A stretch of 64,000 nucleotides of DNA from Zingiber officinale (lineage: Eukaryota > Streptophyta > Magnoliopsida > Zingiberales > Zingiberaceae), in the NCBI RefSeq assembly GCF_018446385.1, contig NC_055999.1, positions 83,804,281 through 83,868,280 of the forward strand, in the 5' to 3' direction. Made by a program: the position numbers and the translations under genes. Numbering within the stretch: the first letter of the stretch is position 1; each line of letters opens with the position of its first letter. The notes under the pieces are model-generated. The model searched no databases. It worked only from the letters and a program-made list of their open reading frames with translations, and was not told the origin of the DNA. Below, one piece after another: positions 34,333 to 45,714 of this stretch.

Positions 34333-34540
34333 TGTTACGAACCACAACTGTACGAGTATGTCGTCAGTAATAAAAATATCAATCCCACAGGAATTGGGAA
34401 CACTCAAATACTCTCATCTTGAATTAGCTAAACTAACGAATCCTTGAAGAAGTATATTGCACAAAAGTAAAGTGTAGAAACAAAGTGAAGTAAACTAAAG
34501 ATATAGAATGAGGAAGTCTTGAATAGTGAAATGTTCTAGG
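34333..34540 (-). repeat. 5' LTR of C, inner part
   Basis: Starts TGTTACGAACC (plus strand) and aligns with 25524-25731. It is cut at 34540 by G3 and resumes after the duplicated CTAGG at 44951. Confidence 0.88.
34536..34540. other. Target-site duplication of G3, left copy
   Basis: CTAGG, repeated at 44946-44950. The C LTR reads through correctly when G3 and one copy are removed. Confidence 0.95.
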
Positions 34541-37299
34541 TGTAAAATACCGGAAATAGGCGAATATGAATAAGGGAATTTTTCAAAATTTTTGGACATT
34601 TTTCGGGAATTTTTTCGGAGCTTGTACGGACGAGTTCACGGGAATAAAAACGGGGCCCCGAGAAAGCCTGTTTGGGCTACCCATTTAAGAGAGGAAAAGA
34701 TTTATTTATTTATCTCTTTTTCCTTTTCTTATTTCTTATCTTATTTTCCTTTATTTCCTCTGATCCTCGTCGATTCTCTCTTCCTCGCCGAAAACTCCTC
34801 TCTTCTTCTCTCGCGCTCGACGCCGGCCCTAACCGCCGGCCGACGGTTTCTTCTTCCCGAGCGCCGGCAGCCGGTTCATAGCCGAGCCTTTCCTCCCGAC
34901 GCCTCCCCATGCCCTAGCCTTTCTCCCTCTCCGCAGCCGAGTGACGCCGGTCTCTCCGTTGTGCCCTAGCCGAAGTCGACGGCCACGGTTCCATCTCTCT
35001 CCGGCGGCCATTTTGTTGTTGTCTTTGCTATGCCCTAGCGCCGGCAGCCGACCACAGTGCCCTAGCCTTCCTTCTGCCACAGCCGCCACAGGGAGCAGTG
35101 AAGCCGCCTTTCCTCTTCTTCCTGTCCAAGCGCCGGTGACGTGCGAGCACAACCGAGCAGAGCCTTCACATTTCTCTAGCGCCATCCTCCTTCCCTCTGT
35201 GCCGCCGACGGCCGAATCTCTCTGCCGACGCCACTGCTCTCTCTGGACCGGAGTAGCCTGTGCCCTAGTTATTTTCCCCTTGCCACGGCTACTGCCGCCG
35301 CAGATCAGCAGGCACACTCCAGCAACGTTGGTGTTCTCTTGTGCCCTAAATCCTCAGTTCTCTATTCCAGTGAGTTACTGGATGAAGGTAAGGATCAGGT
35401 TGCAATTTTAGTGTGCACTTGTATTTGATTGGGTAGTTGATGCATTCGTAGTGTGATTTTTGGATTCGATTGTTGGAAGGCACCTAGTTGGTTCCGGATA
35501 TCACAGCATTAATAGTTGTTGCTGACCCTGCTTAATTCCGACCAGCAGCACCCCATTGTTCCAGAAATCAATAAGGCTGAGAAATAAGGTAAGGTGTAGG
35601 ACATTTGATATATGTTATGAATCATGGTTTTGATTCAATTATTTCAGATAGTGTTTGTGTTAAAGGAATTAGGGTTTTACCCAAATTTTAGGGTTAGAGG
35701 TTGTATTTAGCTATTTATGTGAAATGTAGCTAAATAAAAAGATTTATTGTTTGACAAAGGACTTTGACGCGAGACGAGTATCTCGGAGTCAGACTTGGAC
35801 CTTTTCGATTTGGAGGCGGGTACTTTTGACTTATTGTCTTTGATATGCTTAGTAATTAAATTAACAAGATGCATTAATTGTGTTTCTTACTTGTTTCGGT
35901 TAATCACTGCCCAATACATGCTACATTTTGATTGATTGTTTGTTTACATCTTGTATGGATATATACCTGATTTCACATGCTCATGGGTAGTGATATAACC
36001 ATATTTTACCATGTCAGGACCTAGGTTTGATGCTTTATATGATCAGATACCTAGATATGATTCATTCGCTTTGGTGCACATTATGATATGTCCAGAGTTT
36101 GGTTTAGTATATTACCATGTTTAGTGACATGCACCATTCGCATGATTGCATGCTGAGTGATTGATTGCTCCTTTATTGTCGAGCACTTTGCCAGCTTCAT
36201 CACTGTTCGGTGCTCCGTTGTGACGCTCATGGGTAGCGGGACACAGCGTGGTAGCACGTCAGTTTGGCTCTTCCGGTGCTCCGTTGATCCGCTCATGGGT
36301 AGTGTGACGCAGCGTGTAGCATGTTAGAGATCCCTCCCGTACCGGGAGTTGAGAGCATTGCGCTCCCCCATTTATGATTTGGGGTAGGGGTACGTATGTA
36401 CTCCGACAGCATCCCGTCCACTCGATCACTCATCAGGAGTAGTGTTGCAGAGTGCACGGTTGTCACAGCCCTACCCACTCGGTCCCACTGTTGTTGTGAG
36501 TCGGCTGACTGGCGTCAGGGGTGACCATGACATCATATGCATGATGCATTTACTGTTTGTGTTTGTGTTTGTTGCACTTATATGCTGCACATTGCTTGGA
36601 TACCTTGATTGACATGCATACAGGTCTTCTATACCTTTCGGACTGTTTGTCCTTGTACCGGGTCCTGGTTAGTACAGATTCTCTCCTGTCTTCTTCGATT
36701 TGTAGTTACCTTTATCTTTATCAGGAGACTGTACGCATGATTAGTGCTAGGTGTTATTTCTTTACTTTGCATATCAACTGTACCTGCTGAGTGTTGGACT
36801 CACCCCGCCTCCATCGTTGTTATTTACAGGTTGATGCTGTCCGGAGGGAGTTCCAGTCGCTAGTCCTCTCTGCACGTAGTGCTGGTCCTGCAGACCTCCA
36901 GGATATGTTTGGTTTTCTTTGGTTTCTTTCTGTTCTAGACTGTTTGAACTCGTTATGTTCTGGATTTATTTGCTTATGGACATGATATAGATTTTATTAT
37001 ATTGATGGATTTGGATTTGGTTTTTATTCTACTACGTGCCTGCCTGGATGGCAGAAGAGGTGAGTTCGGCGTGTAGTTGAGTAGGGTGGTTTTTGAGTCA
37101 GAGTATTATTACTGCGTGGTTGTGTCAGCCAGAGGCTGAATATATATATAAACTGCGTGGTGATTGATTTTTATTATTGTTATGATTCCAGCCGCATGTG
37201 GCTGAGTATTTAGTGCTTGTAGAAAATTTTTGATTGTCCGCCGTACAGGGGAGATGCTGCCGAAATTTTCTCGGACAGGGACTCCTCTGGGGCGTGACA
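34541..37299 (+). repeat. 5' LTR of G3 (2.76 kb)
   Basis: Runs from TGTAAAATACCGG to GGGGCGTGACA. The first 900 bp include a pyrimidine-rich, then GC-rich stretch (34690-35340) that is open in several frames but is a leader-like LTR region. A 75-bp near-duplication (CTCATGGGTAG units) lies at 36205-36310. It lacks about 50 bp present in the 3' LTR at 42790-42842. Confidence 0.95.
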
Positions 37300-37305
37300 A
37301 TTTAG

Positions 37306-37317
37306 TGGTATCAGAGC
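37306..37317 (+). other. Primer binding site of G3
   Basis: TGGTATCAGAGC, initiator tRNA-Met match, six bases after the LTR. Three further TTGGTATCAGAGCG-like copies follow at about 37384-37478. Confidence 0.9.
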
Positions 37318-40300
37318 ACAGGTATACGATCTTTTGTTTTCGTATTTTTGATGTTTGGGATAACCTGATACCAATTTATTTACTTGGTATCAGAGCGCCA
37401 AGTTTGGCGATACTGGTTGGATTTTTGTATTTTAGATTTTCGAGATTTATCTGATACCAATTTATTGGTATCAGAGCGGGTTATGATACCTGCTTTTGGT
37501 GTTTTGGAGATTTATCGGATACCTGTTGTTGGTATTCTGGATATTTGGGTTAGCCAGGTTTGCGAGTCAAACTGGGCATTTTCGGATTTTCGATATGGTT
37601 ATGTTTCGGATTTCCGTTTCGGATTTATTTGGATTTCCGGCGATGTTTCTCATTCGGAGTTTGAGGTCAAAGGTTGGGGACAGGACAGCGACAGAACATC
37701 TCCAGACAGCAAATAGGTATGATGTTTATTTTATGATAGTTATGACATGTATTAGCACTTTATCTTTAGTACCTGTCTGGTTGTTGTAGCCATATTACAT
37801 GTGATGGGTTAGCCACTGATCTGGGTCGACCCTCATAGAGATCAAGGATTATAGTCTCTGGTGATTTTTCATATCATACCATCAGTAGTTTTAGTTTCTG
37901 TTACTACTATTAGGAGATGGAGGCACATATCAGCCTCTGCTATTGTTAGCTGGGTAGTGGATGATACTTACATATTCCTGTTGACTTAGCCAGGAGAGTC
38001 TATACTCATATCTTTTGGATATTAGGGTAACAGGTACGATGGAAATTGATCATTGGGGGTTACCATGTTTGATCATTGTTGAGAATGGTTTGAGGTTGAG
38101 GGATATTGTGAGATAAGATATTATGATATGTTGATTTCTAATGATTTATGAGAGTAAATGTTATGTGGTTGTCGGATGATCAATTACTAGATATTGTTTT
38201 GATGATTTATTAGTGGATAACTATTTTGATGATTTATATTTGGGTTGTCATTGATGGTGACATAGTGAGTGTCATTTATGATATTCACAGGTTTGATGAT
38301 TATAGTTGGTGATCAGATTATTAATCGGGTGCTAGAGAGTTTACGGTTGAGTGTGCCCATGAGATTTTAATATATCTGGTTAGTTGTGGTTAATTAACAG
38401 GATGATAAAATTGATATTTGCTTTCTCTGATATTGGACTATGTGGATAAATAATGATTTGATGTTTTGAATGCTAACTTGCTCTCATGTGGAGTAGAGAC
38501 TGATTCATCTGATATTATGTGGGTTGATATTTTTGAGGATAAAAATGAGAGTGTCTTGATGATCTTGAATTCTAACTTTATCTTTTGGGTCGTACACATT
38601 TATGCATATGGTATTATGTGGTTGGATATACCTTAGTTGCTTGTGGAGGATTAAGGTATTTTTGATTAGTTAGTAGATGAATGATTTAGTTTTTATTGGT
38701 TGATCAGTAAAGGATTGCCATACTCTATTTTTAGAGGTTCGAACCTTTATGTTATTTGTGCTTAGTTATGTATCTCGAGTACCTTTGAGTACATGTTTTG
38801 TACTGACGTGGGAAGGACTGATTTAGTCAGAAATCATTTTCAGCTTGGATAGTTTATAAAGGATCGATGTATCCTATTCCATGAAGACTTTGACCGTGGA
38901 CTGTATATACCTGGTGGGATAACTTAGAGGGTGCGTTGGGATATGTGACCCCGCTGGTGTAAGGAAGTGTAGAGCTAATTGCTTAACACTTATGGGATAC
39001 AATCGTTACTTGTGTAAACTGGGAGAGTACATTTGGATTTATGATGATAAAATTTTTCCCATGGGATATAGTCTTGGTAGTGTATGACATTGACTGGCAA
39101 TGTTATACCACGGTGTGTATATTTTTCTTGTCCGATATCAGTTCCTTTGAACCTAGAGCAGGGTTGTTACTGGATGATTAGACTGCTTTATTTTGGGTTG
39201 CCTTTGATTGATGTATTTATGCTTGATACATATGCATGAATTTTGTTTAGATATACCGGTAACCCATGAGTGTTGGTAGCATAAGGTTGGTCTCTTTGAT
39301 TGAGCTGGTATGCTGATTTTTCATGTATATCATGATTGTTTTGGGTTGTAGGAGTCCTGTGGTAGACTGTCCATTTGCAAGTAGTATATGTACCCATGTT
39401 CTGATATGGTTTGAAGGTTCCTTGTGGATCATAGATATGTAGTTGAGTGTATGTATCTGGAGGTATTATTGAAGATATCTTGTTGATTAAATCCGAGATG
39501 TAGTATGAGTACATCGGTGGTGTTTTGATGGAGGTATTTTGTCGATTTAATCTGAGTTGTGATATGTACATATGTGTTTGGTGTGGTATCTGAGGTATCT
39601 TTTTGATTATGTTTGATATGTGAGTGCACCTGGGTTTAGTATGCTTTATTGGAAGTATATGTTGGTTATACTCTTGGCATAGGTGTATATATGCCATGTG
39701 AGGTTGTTTGAGGTGTATTGTCGATTATACCTATGTTGATATATGCACACGGGTTCGGTATGCATTGTTGGAGGTAGCACGATGATTTATGCCTATGTTG
39801 TGAGTATGTTTGGTGTATACTAATTGGAGAATTATGTCGATCATACATATGTTGTGTGTGCATGTGTGCCTGGTGTATGGTGGGTAGCATCATGATGATT
39901 CTACCTATGTTGAATGTAGAATGCTGAGTGTCTACATTATGTTATTGGTTGTATAACCCTGTCAACTAATTCTCCTATTAGTGGGTGACCAACCCACTAG
40001 GATGATGATAGAGTTGACTATGGATTTGATTTGTTTACTAGGTTGTTTATACCTTTGGCTGCCCACAGTGATATGTGGTCGAGTGATCTCGTGCAGCCTT
40101 TAGTTGGATAGTTAGGTGCCTTGGACACTTATGGATCGTTTGTGGTGGAGCGGAGCTCCCACATATACATATTTCGGATTCCTTGTAGCGGAGCATTTCT
40201 CCCATATCTATCGCAGATACATGTTATGGATTATTTGTAGTGGAGTGTTACTCCTACATATTGAGGATTTCTTGAGGTAGAGTGTTGCTCCCCCATATGT

Positions 40301-40500
40301 GGTATTTTCTGTGATGGAGCGTTGCTCTCACACTGGAGGATCTATGCTTAGGTGATTTTTATCGTTGGTGATCATATTTCAGACTTATTGTTAGAGATCT
40401 TATGGATAGGAATGTCTGTGATACAGACATTATGTGTCTTGGTTTTTGCCATATAGTCTTACAGTGCCTTAGATGTTTTCAGGGACTCGATGATCCTGGT
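37318..40500 (+). other. G3 leader and unreadable gag/protease region
   Basis: The first 400 bp hold three repeats of a TGGTATCAGAGC-like motif and the TTTGGATTTCCGG segment shared with G2. From 37720 to 40500 no frame longer than chance and no gag or protease motif was found. The minus-strand frames at 39188-39893 are shadows of TG-rich sequence. This may be fully decayed coding DNA or replacement sequence. Confidence 0.7.
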
Positions 40501-40520
40501 ATGTTGAGGATGTTTGGATA

Positions 40521-41330
40521 GGTTTCCATTATCTTTGTGGACGATGTTGTGATCTATTACGGATCCGAGGTGAGTCACGTACACTACCTTTGCATAGATC
40601 TAGAGATGATTCGACAAGAACATCTATATGTGATTATCAGTAGTGCTGGTTTGGATTGTCTTTTGTTATGATGTTTGGGACACACGGTCACCAGTAGGAG
40701 TGTACCGTGGTTCCACAGGAGATAGAGGTTGTTACCGTTGGAAGCAGTCGAAATCAGTGTAGGAGATCCGCAGTCTTTTGTGACTCGCAGGATATTACAG
40801 ACCTTTCGTCGAGGGTTGCTTCCGCATAGCTATGCTACTTTCACGCGTGACCATGAAAGACGTGAAGTTTACTTGGACTGAGGATTGCAAGACCAGCTTC
40901 TAGGAGCTGAAGCGGAGACTAGTATCGGCTTTGATTTTTTGTTTTACCTTCTGGAGAGGACGGATATGTCCTCTACACCGACGCATCTATTCAGGGTTGA
41001 GCGCTGTCCTGATGCAGCACGATATGATAGTCTCCTATGCTTCTCGTCGATTGAAGGAACATGAGAAGAACTACCCTGTACATGATCTGGAGCTAGTCGC
41101 CATTATTTTTTTTTTTGCCATGAAGATTTGGCGACATTATTTATATGGCGTTACATTTGAGATTCTCACTGACCATAAGAGTCTCAAATATCTGTTTACT
41201 TAGAAGGAACTTAATCTCCGACAGAGGAGATGGATGGAGTTCCTGAAGGATTATGATTATACCATTAGCTATCACCCGAGAAAAGCTAATGTGGTTACCG
41301 ATGCACTTAGCTAGAGATCCAGAGGGACTT
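40521..41330 (+). pseudogene. G3 reverse transcriptase (end) and RNase H, degenerate
   Basis: The catalytic block reads IIFVDDVVIYYGSE (FVDD at about 40535-40546), then HYLCIDLEMIRQEHLY. The connection LAGYYRPFVEG follows near 40790. RNase H continues through YTDASIQG and [20 protein letters not shown], then [12 protein letters not shown] and [13 protein letters not shown] to [14 protein letters not shown]. Stops and frame changes are frequent, including a T-run of ten at 41107-41116 that adds residues to the RNase H frame. No activity is possible. Confidence 0.85.
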
Positions 41331-41590
41331 TAGCTTGCCACCGAGTTGTGGTCACAGATTTGATTCAGGATTTCTCTGAGTTAGACATTGAGGAGCAGGG
41401 GTAGACAGAGCAGGGTATTCTTGTTACCATAGTTTCTCAGTCGTCGATCAGGACGAGAATCCGAGAGACCCAGTTGTTGAGACCTCATAGAGCTCAACGT
41501 GAGGCAAAGTGGTCCATATTATCAGACAGAGGATGTCAGAGGCATAAGACTGCCAGAAGTGTTATACTGACCAGAGTCGGAGACCTTTAG
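41331..41590 (+). other. G3 gap where the integrase core should be
   Basis: Only about 260 bp separate the RNase H end from the integrase C-terminus. The HHCC finger and the D,D,E core, normally about 900 bp, are absent, so this is a deletion rather than point decay. Confidence 0.75.
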
Positions 41591-42017
41591 AGTTCTCCAT
41601 TTGCGACCAGGTATTTTTACGAGTTTCACCCACGAAAGGGGTGAAGAGATTGGTCGCAGAGGTAAGCTAGCTCCGCGATACATTGGTCCTTTCGAGATCT
41701 TGGAGAGGATAGGAGCAGTAGCTTACCGACTGGCACTACCACCGTCCCTGTCAGGTGTTCACGATGTATTCCACGTATCCATGCTGAGGAGATATGTACC
41801 CGATCCGACGCATGTGCTGACAGATATTCCAGTTCCTGTCCATCCTGACATTACATATGAGGAGGTTTCGGTACGGATACTCGGCCGGAAAGAGCGTCAG
41901 TAGCGGAACAAGACTATCCGGCTGGTTAAAGTCGGATGGCAGCATCATTCAGACGAGGAGGCTACTTGGGAGCCTGAGGACACTATCCGAGCTCGATATC
42001 CCCATTTTTTTTTACTT
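41591..42017 (+). pseudogene. G3 integrase C-terminus and chromodomain
   Basis: [20 protein letters not shown] (GPY/F domain) and [20 protein letters not shown] are intact in one frame (41601-41903). A TAG after GRKERQ interrupts the chromodomain, which continues RNKTIRLVKVGWQ, HSDEEATWEPEDTIRARYPH to about 42009. This is the Tekay/Del arrangement also seen in G1. It is the best-preserved part of the element. Confidence 0.88.
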
Positions 42018-42116
42018 GAGGTATGTGATTTATTTACCGTTCAGCATTTATACTCTATATCTGTTGTTAGTAATTGCTGATGGTAGATAACGAAATTTGG
42101 GGACCAAATTTTTATA

Positions 42117-42128
42117 AGTGGGGGAGAA
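42117..42128 (+). other. Polypurine tract of G3
   Basis: AGTGGGGGAGAA directly before the 3' LTR. Confidence 0.88.
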
Positions 42129-44945
42129 TGTAAAATACCGGAAATAGGCGAATATGAATAAGGGAATTTTTCGGAATTTTTGGATATTTTTCGGGAATTT
42201 TTTCGGAGCTTGTACGGACGAGTTCACGGGAATAAAAACGGGGCCCCGAGAAAGCCTGTTTGGGCTACCCATTTAAGAGAGGAAAAGATTTATTTATTTA
42301 TCTCTTTTTCCTTTTCTTATTTCTTATCTTATTTTCCTTTATTTCCTCTGATCCTCGTCGATTCTCTCTTCCTCGCCGAAAACTCCTCTCTTCTTCTCTC
42401 GCGCTCGACGCCGGCCCTAACCGCCGGCCGACGGTTTCTTCTTCCCGAGCGCCGGCAGCCGGTTCATAGCCGAGCCTTTCCTCCCGACGCCTCCCCATGC
42501 CCTAGCCTTTCTCCCTCTCCGCAGCCGAGTGACGCCGGTCTCTCCGTTGTGCCCTAGCCGAAGTCGACGGCCACGGTTCCATCTCTCTCCGGCGGCCATT
42601 TTGTTGTTGTCTTTGCTATGCCCTAGCGCCGGCAGCCGACCACAGTGCCCTAGCCTTCCTTCTGCCACAGCCGCCACAGGGAGCAGTGAAGCCGCCTTTC
42701 CTCTTCTTCCTGTCCAAGCGCCGGTGACGTGCGAGCACAACCGAGCAGAGCCTTCACATTTCTCTAGCGCCATCCTCCTTCCCTCTGTGCTGCCGAGCCG
42801 ACTCTTCCTCTGTTTCCCTCGCTGTGGAGATTCCGGTGCCGCCGCCGCCGACGGCCGAATCTCTCTACCGACGCCACTGCTCTCTCTGGACCGGAGTAGC
42901 CTGTGCCCTAGTTATTTTCCCCTTGCCACGGCTACTGCCGCCGCAGATCAGCAGGCACACTCCAGCAACGTTGGTGTTCTCTTGTGCCCTAAATCCTCAG
43001 TTCTCTATTCCAGTGAGTTACTGGATGAAGGTAAGGATCAGGTTGCAATTTTAGTGTGCACTTGTATTTGATTGGGTAGTTGATGCTTTCATAGTGTGAT
43101 TTTTGGATTCGATTGTTGGAAGGCACCTAGTTGGTTCCGGATATCACAGCATTAATAGTTGTTGCTGACCCTGCTTAATTCCGACCAGCAGCACCCCATT
43201 GTTCCAGAAATCAATAAGGCTGAGAAATAAGGTAAGGTGTAGGACATTTGATATATGTTATGAATCATGGTTTTGATTCAATTATTTCAGATAGTGTTTG
43301 TGTTAAAGGAATTAGGGTTTTACCCAAATTTTAGGGTTAGAGGTTGTATTTAGCTATTTATGTGAAATGTAGCTAAATAAAAAGATTTATTGTTTGACAA
43401 AGGACTTTGACGCGAGACGAGTATCTCGGAGTCAGACTTGGACCTTTTCGATTTGGAGGCGGGTACTTTTGACTTATTGTCTTTGATATGCTTAGTAATT
43501 AAATTAACAAGATGCATTAATTGTGTTTCTTACTTGTTTCGGTTAATCACTGCCCAATACATGCTACATTTTGATTGATTGTTTGTTTACATCTTGTATG
43601 GATATATACCTGATTTCACATGCTCATGGGTAGTGATATAACCATATTTTACCATGTCAGGACCTAGGTTTGATGCTTTATATGATCAGATACCTAGATA
43701 TGATTCATTCGCTTTGGTTCACATTATGATATGTCCAGAGTTTGGTTTAGTATATTACCATGTTTAGTGACATGCACCATTCGCATGATTGCATGCTGAG
43801 TGATTGATTGCTCCTTTATTGTCGAGCACTTTGCCAGCTTCATCACTGTTCGGTGCTCCGTTGTGACGCTCATGGGTAGCGGGACACAGCGTGGTAGCAC
43901 GTCGGTTTGCTCTTCGGTGCTCCGTTGATCCGCTCATGGGTAGTGTGACGCAGTGTAGCACGTTAGAGATCCCTCCGCATATGAGAGCATTGCGCGCCCC
44001 CATTTATGATTTGGGGTAGGGGTACGTATGTACTCCGACAAAGATCCGTCCACTCGATCACTCATCGAGTAGTGTTGCGAGTGCACGGTTGTCACCCTAC
44101 CCACTCGGTCCCATCGTTGTTGTGAGTCGGCTGATGGCGCCGGGGTGACCATGACATTGGCATCATATGCATGATGCATTTACTGTTTGTGTTTGTGTTT
44201 GTTGCACTTATATGCTGCACATTGCTTGGATACCTTGATTGACATGCATACAGGTCTTCTATACCTTTCGGACTGTTTGTCCTTGTACCGGGTCCTGGTT
44301 AGTACAGATTCTCTCCTGTCTTCTTCGATTTGTAGTTACCTTTATCTTTATCAGGAGACTGTACGCATGATTAGTGCTAGGTGTTATTTCTTTACTTTGC
44401 ATATCAACTGTACCTGCTGAGTGTTGGATTCACCCCGCCTCCATCGTTGTTATTTACAGGTTGATGCTGTCCGGAGGGAGTTCCAGTCGCTAGTCCTCAC
44501 TGCACGTAGTGCTGGTCCTGCAGACCTCCAGGATATGTTTGGTTTTCTTTGGTTTCTTTCTGTTCTAGACTGTTTGAACTCGTTATGTTCTGGATTTATT
44601 TGCTTATGGACATGATATAGATTTTATTATATTGATGGATTTGGATTTGGTTTTTATTCTACTACGTGCCTGCCTGGATGGCAGAAGAGGTGAGTTCGTC
44701 GGTTTTGAGCTTTACGAGTGTAGTTGAGTAGGGTGGTTTTTGAGTCAGAGTATTATTACTGCGTGGTTGTGTCAGCCAGAGGCTGAATATATATATAAAC
44801 TGCGTGGTGATTGATTTTTATTATTGTTATGATTCCAGCCGCATGTGGCTGAGTTTTAGTGCTTGTAGAAAATTTTTGATTGTCCGCCGTACAGGGGAGA
44901 TGCTGCCGAAATTTTCTCGGACAGGGACTCCTCTGGGGCGTGACA
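42129..44945 (+). repeat. 3' LTR of G3 (2.82 kb)
   Basis: Nearly identical to the 5' LTR apart from about 50 extra bp at 42790-42842, some small deletions around 43905-44150 and a ~20-bp insertion at 44699. The exact end GTGACA is followed by CTAGG. Confidence 0.95.
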
Positions 44946-45714
44946 CTAGGAGTTTTGATTTCAATGTGATGGGACTTAATGTGCTTGGGTTCACCCATTC
45001 TCTATCATCAATTCTCATTCATGTAGGAAGCCTAACCAATGTACCAACACTAATCCGTGACTATGCATTGGAGTGTTATCCCTATTTCCATCCTAAGCTC
45101 CCAAATCAGATGGTAATCTAAGAATTCTGTTTAAAATGGAATTCCTATCACTAGGACCCCCCGGTTATACATTCCTAAATGACACAAATCATTTATGAGC
45201 ACAGGCTTAGGGAAAATCCATTAAACGCAGTTAAATCTCCCTTGTGGGAGAATTGCCCTCTTCATCTAGATCTACCTCTAGATGTTCAATTAAGAAGGAA
45301 TCCTTTTCATAGGACCCCCGGTCATACAATCTAGAGATTAATCCATACTAAATGAACAATCTACACACATCCATTAAATCTAACATGAGAAATAAACACA
45401 AATCCACACATACACATTGGATTTAACAAGAACAAGAATGAAAACATCTTTTGAGTAGGGCATTAGTGTATCTAAGAGTTTACATCAAATCCACATCACA
45501 CATACTCCCTAATCCCTAGAATAAGAAATATACTCCATAACAAGAAGGGAATTGAATCCAAAGACAAGAGAAACAAGCCTCAATATTTAAATCAAGAAAG
45601 AAGAGAAGGAGAGACTTAGCAAGTGTTGATGAGTGATGTTCGGATCAATCCTTGCTAATGGAGCGATGGGGAACTAGAATCCGACCTTGGATAATTGATT
45701 TAAGGCCTCCAAGA
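44946..45714 (-). repeat. 5' LTR of C, middle part
   Basis: Continues the C LTR after G3 (CTAGGAGTTTTGATTTCAAT, matching 25727 onward) and aligns to about 26891. It lacks the MITE (empty site near 45650). It is cut at 45714 by D. The last five bases, CAAGA, are the left target-site copy of D. Confidence 0.9.

Larger units (their letters stand above)
34541..44945 (+). mobile_element. Ty3/gypsy element G3, complete insertion
   Basis: A 10.4-kb plus-strand element with two nearly identical LTRs (34541-37299 and 42129-44945) and a perfect 5-bp TSD, CTAGG. The tRNA-Met primer site and polypurine tract are in place. The interior is badly damaged: no readable gag or protease, degenerate RT/RNase H, no integrase core, but an integrase C-terminus with a chromodomain. 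Similar LTRs with a dead interior suggest it moved recently as a defective copy, using proteins from another chromovirus. G2 (18128-21003) is the same family. Confidence 0.95.
25524..45714 (-). mobile_element. Athila-like gypsy element C, with nested insertions
   Basis: Minus-strand element: 3' LTR 25524-27503, polypurine tract, Athila ORF1-like gene, no RT or integrase, protease, gag, tRNA-Asp-type primer site, 5' LTR from 34333. The 5' LTR is split into three parts by G3 (34541-44945) and D (from 45715); its outermost part is at 57935-58551, inverted. A MITE and the solo LTR F2 lie inside. Without insertions it would be about 9 kb with 1.6-kb LTRs. The gag-protease-ORF1 layout without pol makes it a non-autonomous relative of Athila. 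Confidence 0.85.

Noticed and set aside
34592-35411. Overlapping 125- and 156-codon open frames, repeated at 42180-43071
   Set aside because: They lie in the GC-rich, pyrimidine-rich part of the G3 LTRs, have Ser/Pro-rich random composition, and are kept in both copies only because the LTRs are nearly identical.
39188-39893. Run of overlapping minus-strand open frames up to 169 codons in G3
   Set aside because: Caused by TG-rich plus-strand sequence with few CTA/TTA/TCA; no domain, no conserved start.
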